From Clostridiales bacterium (lineage in GTDB: Bacteria > Bacillota > Clostridia > Peptostreptococcales > Anaerovoracaceae), in contig JABZIP010000006.1 in NCBI GenBank assembly GCA_015258265.1, positions 6,165 through 70,164 of the forward strand: a stretch of 64,000 bases of DNA. Direction: 5' to 3'. Shown one piece after another: positions 34,323 to 42,382 of this stretch; positions within the stretch are counted from its first letter, which is position 1; each line of letters opens with the position of its first letter. A model generated the notes under the pieces. It worked only from the letters and a program-made list of their open reading frames with translations. It did no database searches and was not told where the DNA came from. Position numbers and translations under genes: made by a program.

Positions 34323-34979
34323 TTATTCTTCTTCCATTGGTTTTAGATCAGGGCTGATATGAAGTTCGCAACCTGTTGCTTCTTTTACTTGCTCAATGGT
34401 AAAATCAGGGTGAAGTTCCGTTAGTACTATACCTTCATCTGTCACTTCCATTACACCCATTTCTGTTACAATCATATCGACTACTTTAAGTGCAGTATAA
34501 GGAAGCGTACATTCTTTAAGTATTTTATGTGCACCCTTTTGAGTGTGAAGCATAGCAACTATTACTTTCTTAGCTCCTACTACAAGATCCATCGCACCAC
34601 CCATTCCTGCAACCATTTTGCCCGGAACTATCCAGTTTGCAATATTTCCGTGTTCGTCTACTTCCATCGCACCAAGGACTGTAGCATCAACGTGTCCACC
34701 TCTGATGATAGCAAAACTTTCGTCAGAACCGAAGAAGTTTGCATATGGAGAATGTGTAACATATCCGCCACCTGCATTTATTACATCTACATCTTCTTTG
34801 CCGGGCTCTGCTGCTCCTGTAAGTCCTGTGAATCCATTCTCGGATTGTAATACGATATGAACTCCCTCAGGTAAGTGATTTGCTACCATAGTTGGAAGAC
34901 CTATACCAAGGTTTGCAACGTCGCCATCCTTAAATTCTTTTGCCGCTCTTTTGGCAATTCTCATCTTTAAATCTGCCAT
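34323..34979 (-). CDS. atoA: Acetate/butyrate-acetoacetate CoA-transferase, beta subunit
   Basis: Beta subunit of a family I CoA-transferase, 218 aa. The catalytic glutamate is in LQSENGFTGL (Glu47). Other family blocks are GGGYVTHSPYANFFGSDESFAIIRGGHVD and HTQKGAHKILKECTLPYT. In lysine fermentation this enzyme activates acetoacetate with CoA from butyryl-CoA and so releases butyrate; that assignment here rests on neighbourhood. The start overlaps the atoD stop by 13 bases. Confidence 0.95.
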   Translation of the reverse strand: MADLKMRIAKRAAKEFKDGDVANLGIGLPTMVANHLPEGVHIVLQSENGFTGLTGAAEPGKEDVDVINAGGGYVTHSPYANFFGSDESFAIIRGGHVDATVLGAMEVDEHGNIANWIVPGKMVAGMGGAMDLVVGAKKVIVAMLHTQKGAHKILKECTLPYTALKVVDMIVTEMGVMEVTDEGIVLTELHPDFTIEQVKEATGCELHISPDLKPMEEE

Positions 34980-35701
34980 GGTTTTTCTCCTTCCACTATA
35001 TAATCAACATAAACACCTGAAGTTCTGAATACATCAAGATCAACCTCGCCTGCATCAACTAATTTTTCAGTTGCAACTATTACCGTATCAGCAGCCATCG
35101 CCATTACATGGTTAAAGTTTTTAGTAGCTTTCCTGCAGACAAAGTTGCCGAATCTGTCAGCTATACTTGCTCTGCAAAGTGCAAAATCTGCGCTAAGAGG
35201 TTCTTCAAGCAGATAATCTACACCATCTACAGTGATTACCTGTTTAGGAGTGGATATGGCTATTTCCCTAACACCTGTAGAAATCTTTTCGCCTGTCTGA
35301 ATCAAAGTTCCTACGCCGGTTGGAGTGAGTATTCCCCCAAGTCCTGCTCCCTTTGCTCTGATTCTTTCAGCAAAAGTTCCCTGTGGCACCAAAGTACACT
35401 GAAGTGTACCGTCATTCATACCCTGTCCGATGATAGGGTTCATTCCTACATGAGTTGCGTATATATGCGATACCATTCCGGCAGCGAGTAACTTAGCTAC
35501 ACCTCTATCTGTAGTCTTTGTAACGCTTGCAGGAAGTCCGCCATCGTTCGCCATGATTGTTAAGTTCTTAACTCCTTTTTTTACTAGAGCATCAATTAGG
35601 ATTTCAGGAGTACCTGTTCCGAGGAATCCTCCAACCATTATGGAAGCTCCATCCTTAATGTCTGCTACAGCTTCTTCAGCTGTTCTGATTTTGTTTACCA
35701 T
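34967..35701 (-). CDS. atoD: Acetate/butyrate-acetoacetate CoA-transferase, alpha subunit
   Basis: Alpha subunit of the same CoA-transferase, 244 aa, slightly longer than the usual ~220. GASIMVGGFLGTGTPEILIDALVKKGVKNLTIMANDGG near residues 18-55 carries the oxyanion/CoA-binding glycine pattern; LVPQGTFAERIRAKGAGLGGILTPTGVGT is the second conserved block. A possible promoter with an 18-bp palindrome lies upstream (35717-35747), so atoDA may also be transcribed apart from atoE. Confidence 0.95.
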   Translation of the reverse strand: MVNKIRTAEEAVADIKDGASIMVGGFLGTGTPEILIDALVKKGVKNLTIMANDGGLPASVTKTTDRGVAKLLAAGMVSHIYATHVGMNPIIGQGMNDGTLQCTLVPQGTFAERIRAKGAGLGGILTPTGVGTLIQTGEKISTGVREIAISTPKQVITVDGVDYLLEEPLSADFALCRASIADRFGNFVCRKATKNFNHVMAMAADTVIVATEKLVDAGEVDLDVFRTSGVYVDYIVEGEKPWQI

Positions 35702-35716
35702 AATACTCTACCTTTC

Positions 35717-35747
35717 ATTATATTTAGAAATTTGCAAAATTGCAAAT
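35717..35747 (-). promoter_or_regulatory. Possible atoDA promoter with overlapping palindrome
   Basis: Minus strand TTGCAA (35745-35740), 17-base spacer, TATAAT (35722-35717). A perfect palindrome ATTTGCAA-AA-TTGCAAAT (35730-35747) covers the -35 and could be an operator or simply an AT-rich hairpin in an atoEDA message. Confidence 0.5.
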
Positions 35748-35772
35748 ATCTTGACAAAGTTTAGCTCTGTAA

Positions 35773-37137
35773 TTATGCAATTCCTAATATTCCCACTATA
35801 AGGAAGCCGCCACATACTACAAATGCTGTAAAGAACAATGTTATTAAGCAATAGCCCATTATATCTCTTGCAGAAAGTCCTGCAATTCCAAGTGCCGGCA
35901 ATGCCCAGAACGGTTGAATCATATTCGTCCAAGCATCTCCCCAAGCTATTGCCATACCGGTAATAGCAGGGCTGACACCCAGTTCCAATCCTGCGGGCAT
36001 CATAATAGGTCCTTGAACCGCCCACTGTCCGCCACCTGACGGAACGAAGAAGTTTACAACACCTGCCGATAAGAATGTGAATAGCGGGAATGTTACATCA
36101 GTTGATATACTCACAAACCAGTTGCTGATAACTCCTGCAAGTGAAATTCCCGCCGGCGATACCGCCGTCATTATTGCCATTATTCCACCATAAAACGGGA
36201 ATTGAAGCAATATTCCTGCCGCTCCGCCGGATGCCTGCGCAATCGCATTGACATAATTTATAGGTGTTTTATGAAAAATTATACCTGCAATTAAAAATAT
36301 CAAATTTACTATATTTAGTGAAAGATTAAAACCGTTGTTGATGAAATAATTCACCAGAAATACTACTCCCACCGCTGCAATTATCATCGACATAGCCATG
36401 CTGTTTTCTATCTTTTCGGCAGGCGTTACAGCGACTTTCTTTTCTACCTCAAGTTCCTTCAAAAGAGTCTTATCTATACAAAATGTGTTTTCTTTATCCG
36501 GATGCATTTTCGAATTTATGAGCGGTAAGCAAATTAAAATTATCAGACACATCACTAAATTGTAAGGCGCAAAAATCGTATTGCTTGTAGCTATCGGTTC
36601 GGTAACCGCTCCGCCTGTTGCGAGTGCAAGTGCATCTTTGCCCGGTGTTGCAAGTGCAAGCGGTATAGAACCCGAGATTCCGGCATGCCAAACAACAAAT
36701 CCCGAATATGCCGATGCGACCAGCAATCTATAATCTACGCCATCGAGCTGTTTTGCAATTTCTTTTGCCAAGATAGCTCCAACTACAAGCCCAAATCCCC
36801 AGTTTATCCAACAAGCTATCAAAGACACGAAAGTTACAACAAATATCCCTTTTGTAGGCGTCGTAGCCGCACTTGCTATCGTCTGCAATATTTTTTTGAT
36901 AGCCGGTGCATTTGCGAACGCACTGCCAAGTACCAATACAAGTGCCATCTGCATCGAGAATGCAAGCAATCCCCAAACACCGTTACCCCAAACAGTAACT
37001 AGGTTCATAGGTGTTTGCTTCGCCAACGGTATTGCGGCTACAAACACTAGTGCTGTAAGAATTATACAAAAGATAAATGGATCAGGTAAAAACCTGTTGA
37101 CCAATGCCACGCAACCGTTAGAAAGTTTCTTAAACAT
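35773..37137 (-). CDS. atoE: Short-chain fatty acid transporter, AtoE family
   Basis: Polytopic membrane protein of 454 aa, of the AtoE family (short-chain fatty acid transport). About a dozen hydrophobic segments are visible. Family-type features include NRFLPDPFIFCIILTALVF at the start, the NWGFGLVVGAILAKEIAK block and PSGGGQWAVQGPIMMPAG with AWGDAWTNMIQPFWALPALGIAGL near the end. ATG at 37137 is preferred because TTAGGAGG precedes it; the upstream ATG at 37173 has no such site. It may export butyrate or take up short-chain acids. Confidence 0.93.
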   Translation of the reverse strand: MFKKLSNGCVALVNRFLPDPFIFCIILTALVFVAAIPLAKQTPMNLVTVWGNGVWGLLAFSMQMALVLVLGSAFANAPAIKKILQTIASAATTPTKGIFVVTFVSLIACWINWGFGLVVGAILAKEIAKQLDGVDYRLLVASAYSGFVVWHAGISGSIPLALATPGKDALALATGGAVTEPIATSNTIFAPYNLVMCLIILICLPLINSKMHPDKENTFCIDKTLLKELEVEKKVAVTPAEKIENSMAMSMIIAAVGVVFLVNYFINNGFNLSLNIVNLIFLIAGIIFHKTPINYVNAIAQASGGAAGILLQFPFYGGIMAIMTAVSPAGISLAGVISNWFVSISTDVTFPLFTFLSAGVVNFFVPSGGGQWAVQGPIMMPAGLELGVSPAITGMAIAWGDAWTNMIQPFWALPALGIAGLSARDIMGYCLITLFFTAFVVCGGFLIVGILGIA

Positions 37138-37222
37138 ATTATTCCTCCTAACTAAAGCGAATATATCGCCCATCCAATGAGTTTATCCTCTGTTTTCAAA
37201 GGACTCTCTAATTAACAGCTTA

Positions 37223-37251
37223 ATTATACAAGAGATTTGTACTTTAGTCAA
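37223..37251 (-). promoter_or_regulatory. Sigma-70-type promoter of atoE-atoD-atoA
   Basis: Minus strand TTGACT (37251-37246), 17-base spacer, TATAAT (37228-37223). Together with the terminator just upstream it shows that atoEDA is a transcription unit separate from the kam genes. Confidence 0.8.
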
Positions 37252-37253
37252 GA

Positions 37254-37293
37254 ACATTAAAAAAACCCCCACCTATACGAGCTGGGGGTTTTT
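37254..37293 (-). terminator. Terminator of the kam operon, after kamE
   Basis: Minus strand stem of 11 bp (AAAAACCCCCA at 37261-37271 with its complement at 37283-37293), 11-base loop, then seven T after the G5 run. It lies 6 bases past the kamE stop. Confidence 0.88.
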
Positions 37294-37299
37294 ATTATT

Positions 37300-38073
37300 T
37301 TAAATTCTGCCTCTTTTTACTATTTCAGTAATGATGTACGAAGCAACATGCTCTGCGTATTTGTGAGGTCCGAAACCTGCATCGTAACCGAGCTCTTGCG
37401 CAAGCTCGTGTGTAATTCTAGGTCCGCCGCAAATTACGAGCATCTTATCTCTAAGACCTTCCGCCTCAAGCAGTTCTATCATATTTGTCAAGTTGTGTAT
37501 ATGAACATCCTTTTGAGTTACAGTCTGAGAAACAAGTATAGCATCTGCATTAAGTTCTACCGCTTTTGCGATAAGATCTTCGTTTGGAACTTGACTTCCC
37601 ATATTTACAGCTACTACATTCTTGAATCTTTCAAGTCCGAAATGTCCGTGGAATCCTTTCATATTCATGATTGCGTCGATTCCTACCGTATGAGCGTCAG
37701 TACCTGTACTTGCTCCTACTATTACAACATCTCTCTTGATATTCTTTTCGATGTATTCGCCACATTCAACTCTATCCATTACCTCAACATCAACTTTTGG
37801 CACTTTAATTGCCGTATAGTCGATTGTGTGCTGTGCTTTTGCATACACTATGAAGAATGTATAGTCGCCCATTTCTTTTGAATATACACAGTTAGGTTCA
37901 ATGCAACCCATCTGTTTTACATAAAGTTTCGCAGCTTCTTCCGCTTCATCTCCGTGAGGAACAGGAAGCGTAAATGCGAACTCCATCTGTCCGTCGTTTA
38001 ATGTATCTCCGTAAGGTTTTACCTTGGTTAGATCTACTCTGTTATCTGCCGTATTGCAATTAGCGTTACTCAT
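37300..38073 (-). CDS. kamE: Lysine/beta-lysine 5,6-aminomutase, beta subunit
   Basis: Small subunit of the adenosylcobalamin- and PLP-dependent beta-lysine 5,6-aminomutase, 257 aa. The cobalamin-binding DxHxxG motif is DAHTVG (Asp126, His128, Gly131), in GASTGTDAHTVGIDAIMNMKG. Lys139, 11 residues after the His, matches the PLP-binding lysine of the family. Together with KamD it converts L-beta-lysine to 3,5-diaminohexanoate. The start shares one base with the kamD stop, so translation is coupled. A terminator follows directly. Confidence 0.96.
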   Translation of the reverse strand: MSNANCNTADNRVDLTKVKPYGDTLNDGQMEFAFTLPVPHGDEAEEAAKLYVKQMGCIEPNCVYSKEMGDYTFFIVYAKAQHTIDYTAIKVPKVDVEVMDRVECGEYIEKNIKRDVVIVGASTGTDAHTVGIDAIMNMKGFHGHFGLERFKNVVAVNMGSQVPNEDLIAKAVELNADAILVSQTVTQKDVHIHNLTNMIELLEAEGLRDKMLVICGGPRITHELAQELGYDAGFGPHKYAEHVASYIITEIVKRGRI

Positions 38074-39632
38074 TATTCAGCACCTCCAAGCATTAGTGGG
38101 ATAAACGGATTGAAATATCCCTCGTCTTTTACGCAAACACCTTCAAGGCCTTTTCCGCCGTCTTTCGGTCTCTTAACTCCACCGAATATACCTTTTTCAA
38201 TAGTTGTGAACAATGTTTCGCTCTCAACTTGGTGAAGCAATTTTTCAGCCTTGTCCAAAACTTCCTGTGCTCTTTTTTGGATAATTCCGTCTTTCTTAAA
38301 TTCGATTTCATCTCCAAGATCACGCGCATTATTAAAGATATATTGTGCGTTTTCTATCGACAAATATCTATCGTGCATATGCGGCGTATGGATAGCCTCT
38401 GTAAGCATTCCGAGAAGCTGCAAAGATTGACCGGTCCATACCGAAATCAAGTTAAATAAAGCATCCTGTATGTGTCCTTTGAAAATGTTACCTGTCATAA
38501 ACTTTGTTGGCGGCATGTATTTCAAAGAGGCATCAGGGAAGATTTCCTTTGCCATTTCTGCTTGTGCAAGCTCGTAAAGGAATCCGTTTTCTATTGCAGG
38601 GTCCATTTCAAATGCGTGGCCGAGTCCCATTTGATGCTCTTTTACATTTGCGATTACCGCAAACTGTTCGTTTATGAATTGTGAAGCAAGTACAGTGTGT
38701 GCAGCTTCGTATGCATCGTCTGTTGTTAGGTAGTTATCTTCACCCGAATTAAATATGATATCGCAGTATCCGATGATAACTCTCGAGAAATACTGGTCAA
38801 CCAAAGTTCTTTGCATATTGATATCTCTGAACAATATACCGTAAATAGCGTCGTTCAGCATTACATCAAGTCTTTCGAGCGCACCCATAGCTGCGATTTC
38901 CGGCATACACATTCCCGAAGAATAGTTGCAAAGTCTGATATATCTTCCAACCTCTTCTCCAACCTCATCGAGTGCTTTTCTCATGATTCTGAAATTTTCC
39001 TGTGTAGCATATGTACCGCCGAAACCTTCTGTAGTAGGTCCATAAGGAACATAGTCCAAAAGGCTCTGCGCAGTTGTTCTGATTACAGCTATAATGTCCG
39101 CGCCCTGCTTTGCCGCAGCTTTCGCTTGCAGTACGTCTTCGTAAATGTTACCTGTAGCTACGATTACATAAAGATAAGGTCTTCTGCCCTCTCCGATAGT
39201 AGCAAGATACTCGTTTCTCTTCGCTGTTTGCTGTCTGATTCTCTTAAGCGCAGCTTTAACCGCAGGCATAATCTGCTCTTCAGCTTCCTCTTTAGAACAA
39301 GTTGGCAGTTTTGTAATATCAAGCTCTCCCTTTGCCATCTTTTCAGCAATTTCCTGTGGCTCAAGTCCCGTCTGCTTCATCGCATTACCTATCCAGTAAG
39401 CAACTCCGCGTGGCAATCCTCCTGCCGCTTTAATTTGGTCAACCACAACATTTGGAAGCGGAGTTTCCACCTCGTCAATTCCGTCTACGCCCAGAAGTCT
39501 CAAAATAGTTCTTTCTGTACTTACTGTTGTGTGTCTGTCGATAAAGTCTTGCATTGAATGTGCAATTCTTGCGGCACATTTACGAGCACTGTCTACTTTT
39601 TCAAGGTCCAGATTTAGCTTGTTCTTTACCAT
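38073..39632 (-). CDS. kamD: Lysine/beta-lysine 5,6-aminomutase, alpha subunit
   Basis: Large subunit of the B12-dependent aminomutase, about 519 aa (Clostridium sticklandii form ~516). Highly conserved blocks are seen: LLYVIVATGN-type YLYVIVATGNIYEDVLQA, IAVIRTTAQSLLDYVPYG, GGTYATQENFRIM and FGGVKRPKDGGKGLEG. Two starts are possible; ATG 39632 (MVKNKLNLDLEKVD) has TAGGAGG at 10 bases, while ATG 39641 is only 2 bases from it, so the shorter form is preferred. It lies between kamC and kamE in the order known from Fusobacterium. Confidence 0.96.
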   Translation of the reverse strand: MVKNKLNLDLEKVDSARKCAARIAHSMQDFIDRHTTVSTERTILRLLGVDGIDEVETPLPNVVVDQIKAAGGLPRGVAYWIGNAMKQTGLEPQEIAEKMAKGELDITKLPTCSKEEAEEQIMPAVKAALKRIRQQTAKRNEYLATIGEGRRPYLYVIVATGNIYEDVLQAKAAAKQGADIIAVIRTTAQSLLDYVPYGPTTEGFGGTYATQENFRIMRKALDEVGEEVGRYIRLCNYSSGMCMPEIAAMGALERLDVMLNDAIYGILFRDINMQRTLVDQYFSRVIIGYCDIIFNSGEDNYLTTDDAYEAAHTVLASQFINEQFAVIANVKEHQMGLGHAFEMDPAIENGFLYELAQAEMAKEIFPDASLKYMPPTKFMTGNIFKGHIQDALFNLISVWTGQSLQLLGMLTEAIHTPHMHDRYLSIENAQYIFNNARDLGDEIEFKKDGIIQKRAQEVLDKAEKLLHQVESETLFTTIEKGIFGGVKRPKDGGKGLEGVCVKDEGYFNPFIPLMLGGAE

Positions 39633-39646
39633 ACTTTTCATTCCTC

Positions 39647-41275
39647 CTATTTCATAAATCCTTTTGCTTTTTCGATGATTTCATCGCTGAGGCCAAGTAT
39701 CTTGGCTATATGAAGTGCGTCTTTGGGAATCTCTTCCTCACTTTCCACAACTTTCAATCTGTAATCCATATATTTTGAAATTATATTTATGCGTTCCTTT
39801 CGGTTTGCGTACTTAATTTCTTTATCCAGAGTGGCAAAATCGGCATTTTCCAAGCCTACCACCTGCATTGTGCATATATCCTTCCTATCCGCCACATTGT
39901 CAAAATGCGTCGTCATAAGTGTAATATAGTCTTTCTTTCTCAAATATTCCACGATACTGCGTGTGAGCGCAAGTCCTTCAATCGGATTTGTTCCACTCGC
40001 AATTTCATCGATCAATATCAACGAACGATTTCTCGCGCGTTCTATAATATCCTTGAGTTCTTCTATTTCGCTTCCAAAACTGGAAAGTCCTCTTTCTATG
40101 CTTTGGCTATCGCCGATCAAAATTCGAACAAAGTTGGACAATCCGACTTTTGCCGACTTACACGGAACAAAGAATCCGTACTGCGCAAGTAATTGCACTT
40201 GTCCTGCGAGCTTCAAGCTGATAGTCTTTCCGCCCATATTAGCACCTGTTATACAGTTTACGCCGTCTTTTAGCGACATACTTACGGGACAATAATCCTT
40301 AAGCCTTGCCTTTAGTACCGCTTCCAGTTCCAGATTTCTTCCATCTTCAAATTCGAGCATATGCTCTTCGACGATTTGAGGCTTAATGCAATCATGCGTG
40401 TATGCATATCTGACCTTCCCCATAAGGAAATCGAGTCTACCCATTTTTTCGCAATTTTGCGTTATAATATCCGCATTTTGCCGAATCGTCTTCGTCAGCT
40501 CGCATTGTATCTCGTATTCAACCTCTTCGATAGCAAGCACCAGCTCGTCTATTCGCTTCAAATAGGCATCCGCCTCTTCATTCGGCTTTATCACAAATGT
40601 TATATTTACATAATCTTCTTCTTTGTGCATAAGCTCGGGAATTTGCCTGATTTTTTCGATAATGTCCGTTTTCGTTTTAGGTATTATAAGTTCAAATTTC
40701 GGGGTTAAAGCGAATTCGTATTCTTTTTCCAAATACTTCTTTGTTTCTTTCAAAATCCGCCTTACCGCTACATCACATTCCCTTTTTTCTTTTCGAAGCG
40801 GAGGTAATTTTTCCGAAAATTCTTCGTAAATATAGAATGTATTTATCCTATCTTTCGAAGGATCGAGTTTATTTAAAATATCCGTTACATCCCCCGGTAT
40901 ATACTCATCAAGACCTACACCCTCGTGCCTCAGCAAAATATTTCTAACTTGCTCCATTATTATCAAAAGACACTTAAGTTCGAACAGTTCTACTACTGAA
41001 AGGACATTTTTTTCGCTTCTTTCCAGAGTATAACCGACATCTTTTGTTTCCATGAAACACTCAAGTATAATATCTGAATCCGCCTTATTTGCGAGTATAA
41101 ATTTAAGCATATTTTCCATAAGCTCAAATTCATGTAAAAGCTCGGCTTCTTCCCCGGGGAAATAAGGCTTAAGTTCCTTCATTATCTTAGTTCCGAAAGG
41201 AGTTGCGGTATAGATTTCCGAAGTTACATATGTAATCCCTGTTTCACGCAAGGTTTTACTATTAGTAAGCTGCAA
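39647..41275 (-). CDS. kamC: MutS-like ATPase, proposed aminomutase reactivase subunit KamC
   Basis: 542 aa with a C-terminal MutS-type ATPase: Walker A GANMGGKT at ~344-351, GSEIEEL signature region and Walker B RSLILIDEIASGTNPIEGLA, then LMTTHFDN. The N-terminal 340 residues have no mismatch-recognition domain and no Phe-x-Glu motif, so it is not a repair MutS. Its fixed place between kamB and kamD fits the proposed role in reactivating lysine 5,6-aminomutase by exchanging damaged cobalamin; the function is inferred from gene context. Start is a TTG with GGAGG seven bases before it. Confidence 0.9.
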   Translation of the reverse strand: MQLTNSKTLRETGITYVTSEIYTATPFGTKIMKELKPYFPGEEAELLHEFELMENMLKFILANKADSDIILECFMETKDVGYTLERSEKNVLSVVELFELKCLLIIMEQVRNILLRHEGVGLDEYIPGDVTDILNKLDPSKDRINTFYIYEEFSEKLPPLRKEKRECDVAVRRILKETKKYLEKEYEFALTPKFELIIPKTKTDIIEKIRQIPELMHKEEDYVNITFVIKPNEEADAYLKRIDELVLAIEEVEYEIQCELTKTIRQNADIITQNCEKMGRLDFLMGKVRYAYTHDCIKPQIVEEHMLEFEDGRNLELEAVLKARLKDYCPVSMSLKDGVNCITGANMGGKTISLKLAGQVQLLAQYGFFVPCKSAKVGLSNFVRILIGDSQSIERGLSSFGSEIEELKDIIERARNRSLILIDEIASGTNPIEGLALTRSIVEYLRKKDYITLMTTHFDNVADRKDICTMQVVGLENADFATLDKEIKYANRKERINIISKYMDYRLKVVESEEEIPKDALHIAKILGLSDEIIEKAKGFMK

Positions 41276-41294
41276 TTATCCACCTCCATACAAA

Positions 41295-42317
41295 CTATCC
41301 GTCGTATTTGACATCGACCACAGGTATGTCTCCAACCTCTGCACGCATAGCTTCTATGAGTTCTTTGTGGTCAAAAGAATATCCGAGCGGAGCCACAGGA
41401 TTAACCGTAATAGCCGCCACCTTGATATTTTGAACCACCTCCACATAAAATCCTCGTTTTTTAAGCTGTCCCCAACCGATAGCATCGATAAATATTTTTG
41501 TCGGATCTTTCAAAACAAATTTAACTTTTTTAAATTTTCTAGGATCTATATCCTTTAATACACTTTCTGTAAGCGCACCCGGTATATAAACCCACTCGGT
41601 TTCATCTGTAATCGCCGCATCTATCTTCTTGCTTGCGCCAAGTCCCGTAGTTATCTCGAGTTGATGAAATCCGTCCACTGAAAATGTCGCAACATTTTTG
41701 TTTTTCTCAGAATCGGTCAAAGTGGATTTTATAAATTCATCCTCGACCATAGGCAGGCTGTAAAGGGTAAGTGTATGCACGGTTTCGTCCACAACCTTGC
41801 TCATCTTCCTCGAAAGCACAGCTCCCGTAGCAAGTATAATCGCATCGGATGTTTCGGGCGAAGCAATCGACTTTCTGTCTATCGCACCGTCAATTACAAC
41901 AAGCTCTGCGCCATACTTAACCATTTCGGCACACAATCTTTTGTGTTCAAGCGTGCTGCCCGGTCCTGCAATCTGAACATATCCGCTATTAACAACCCTG
42001 CAAATCAGAAGTTGTCCCATAGCAGTAGTGTATTTTGTAATATGTAATATTTCTAAGCCCGCTTCCGATAATTCGTATAGCTGGCGTGGAACTGAAACTA
42101 TAGTTCCTTCATCCAAAAAAATTCGCGGCTTTTCAGTTTCCGTTACCAGATCAACCGATTCTCCATCGCGTCCGGTCGAAGTAATGCCAAGAATCACACC
42201 CTCATCCATAGCTTCTTCTATCAAATAGTTAAGCGCTGTGGTTTTGCCCGCATTTTTGGCCATTCCTACTATGGATAAGGTCTTGTAGTTCTCTTGAATT
42301 TTGTCAAGTAACCCCAT
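41295..42317 (-). CDS. kamB: P-loop protein KamB, proposed aminomutase reactivase subunit
   Basis: 340 aa with an N-terminal P-loop GMAKNAGKTTALNYL (residues 18-32), then GPGSTLEHKRLCAEM and ELVVIDGAIDRKSIASPETSDAIILATGAVL, an ATP/GTPase-like arrangement. It has no characterised relatives outside lysine clusters that I recognise. With KamC it is the proposed reactivation system of the KamDE aminomutase. The gene lies 19 bases before kamC and is preceded by a terminator-like hairpin after kamA, with AGGAAGGG as ribosome site. Confidence 0.88.
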   Translation of the reverse strand: MGLLDKIQENYKTLSIVGMAKNAGKTTALNYLIEEAMDEGVILGITSTGRDGESVDLVTETEKPRIFLDEGTIVSVPRQLYELSEAGLEILHITKYTTAMGQLLICRVVNSGYVQIAGPGSTLEHKRLCAEMVKYGAELVVIDGAIDRKSIASPETSDAIILATGAVLSRKMSKVVDETVHTLTLYSLPMVEDEFIKSTLTDSEKNKNVATFSVDGFHQLEITTGLGASKKIDAAITDETEWVYIPGALTESVLKDIDPRKFKKVKFVLKDPTKIFIDAIGWGQLKKRGFYVEVVQNIKVAAITVNPVAPLGYSFDHKELIEAMRAEVGDIPVVDVKYDG

Positions 42318-42327
42318 AGCTTCCCTT

Positions 42328-42362
42328 CCTAAAAACCCCCACCGACCTGTATATAGGTCGGT
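42328..42362 (-). terminator. Terminator-like hairpin between kamA and kamB
   Basis: Minus strand ACCGACCT (42362-42355) pairs with AGGTCGGT (42348-42341) and is followed by G5T5. It lies 20 bases after the kamA stop and just before the kamB ribosome site. Partial termination would set kamA above the distal genes. Confidence 0.75.
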
Positions 42363-42382
42363 CGGGTGTGAATTTTAAATTA

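Noticed and set aside
38811..39557. 248-aa plus-strand ORF opposite kamD
   Set aside because: Complement of a certain gene, no ribosome site or recognisable domain.
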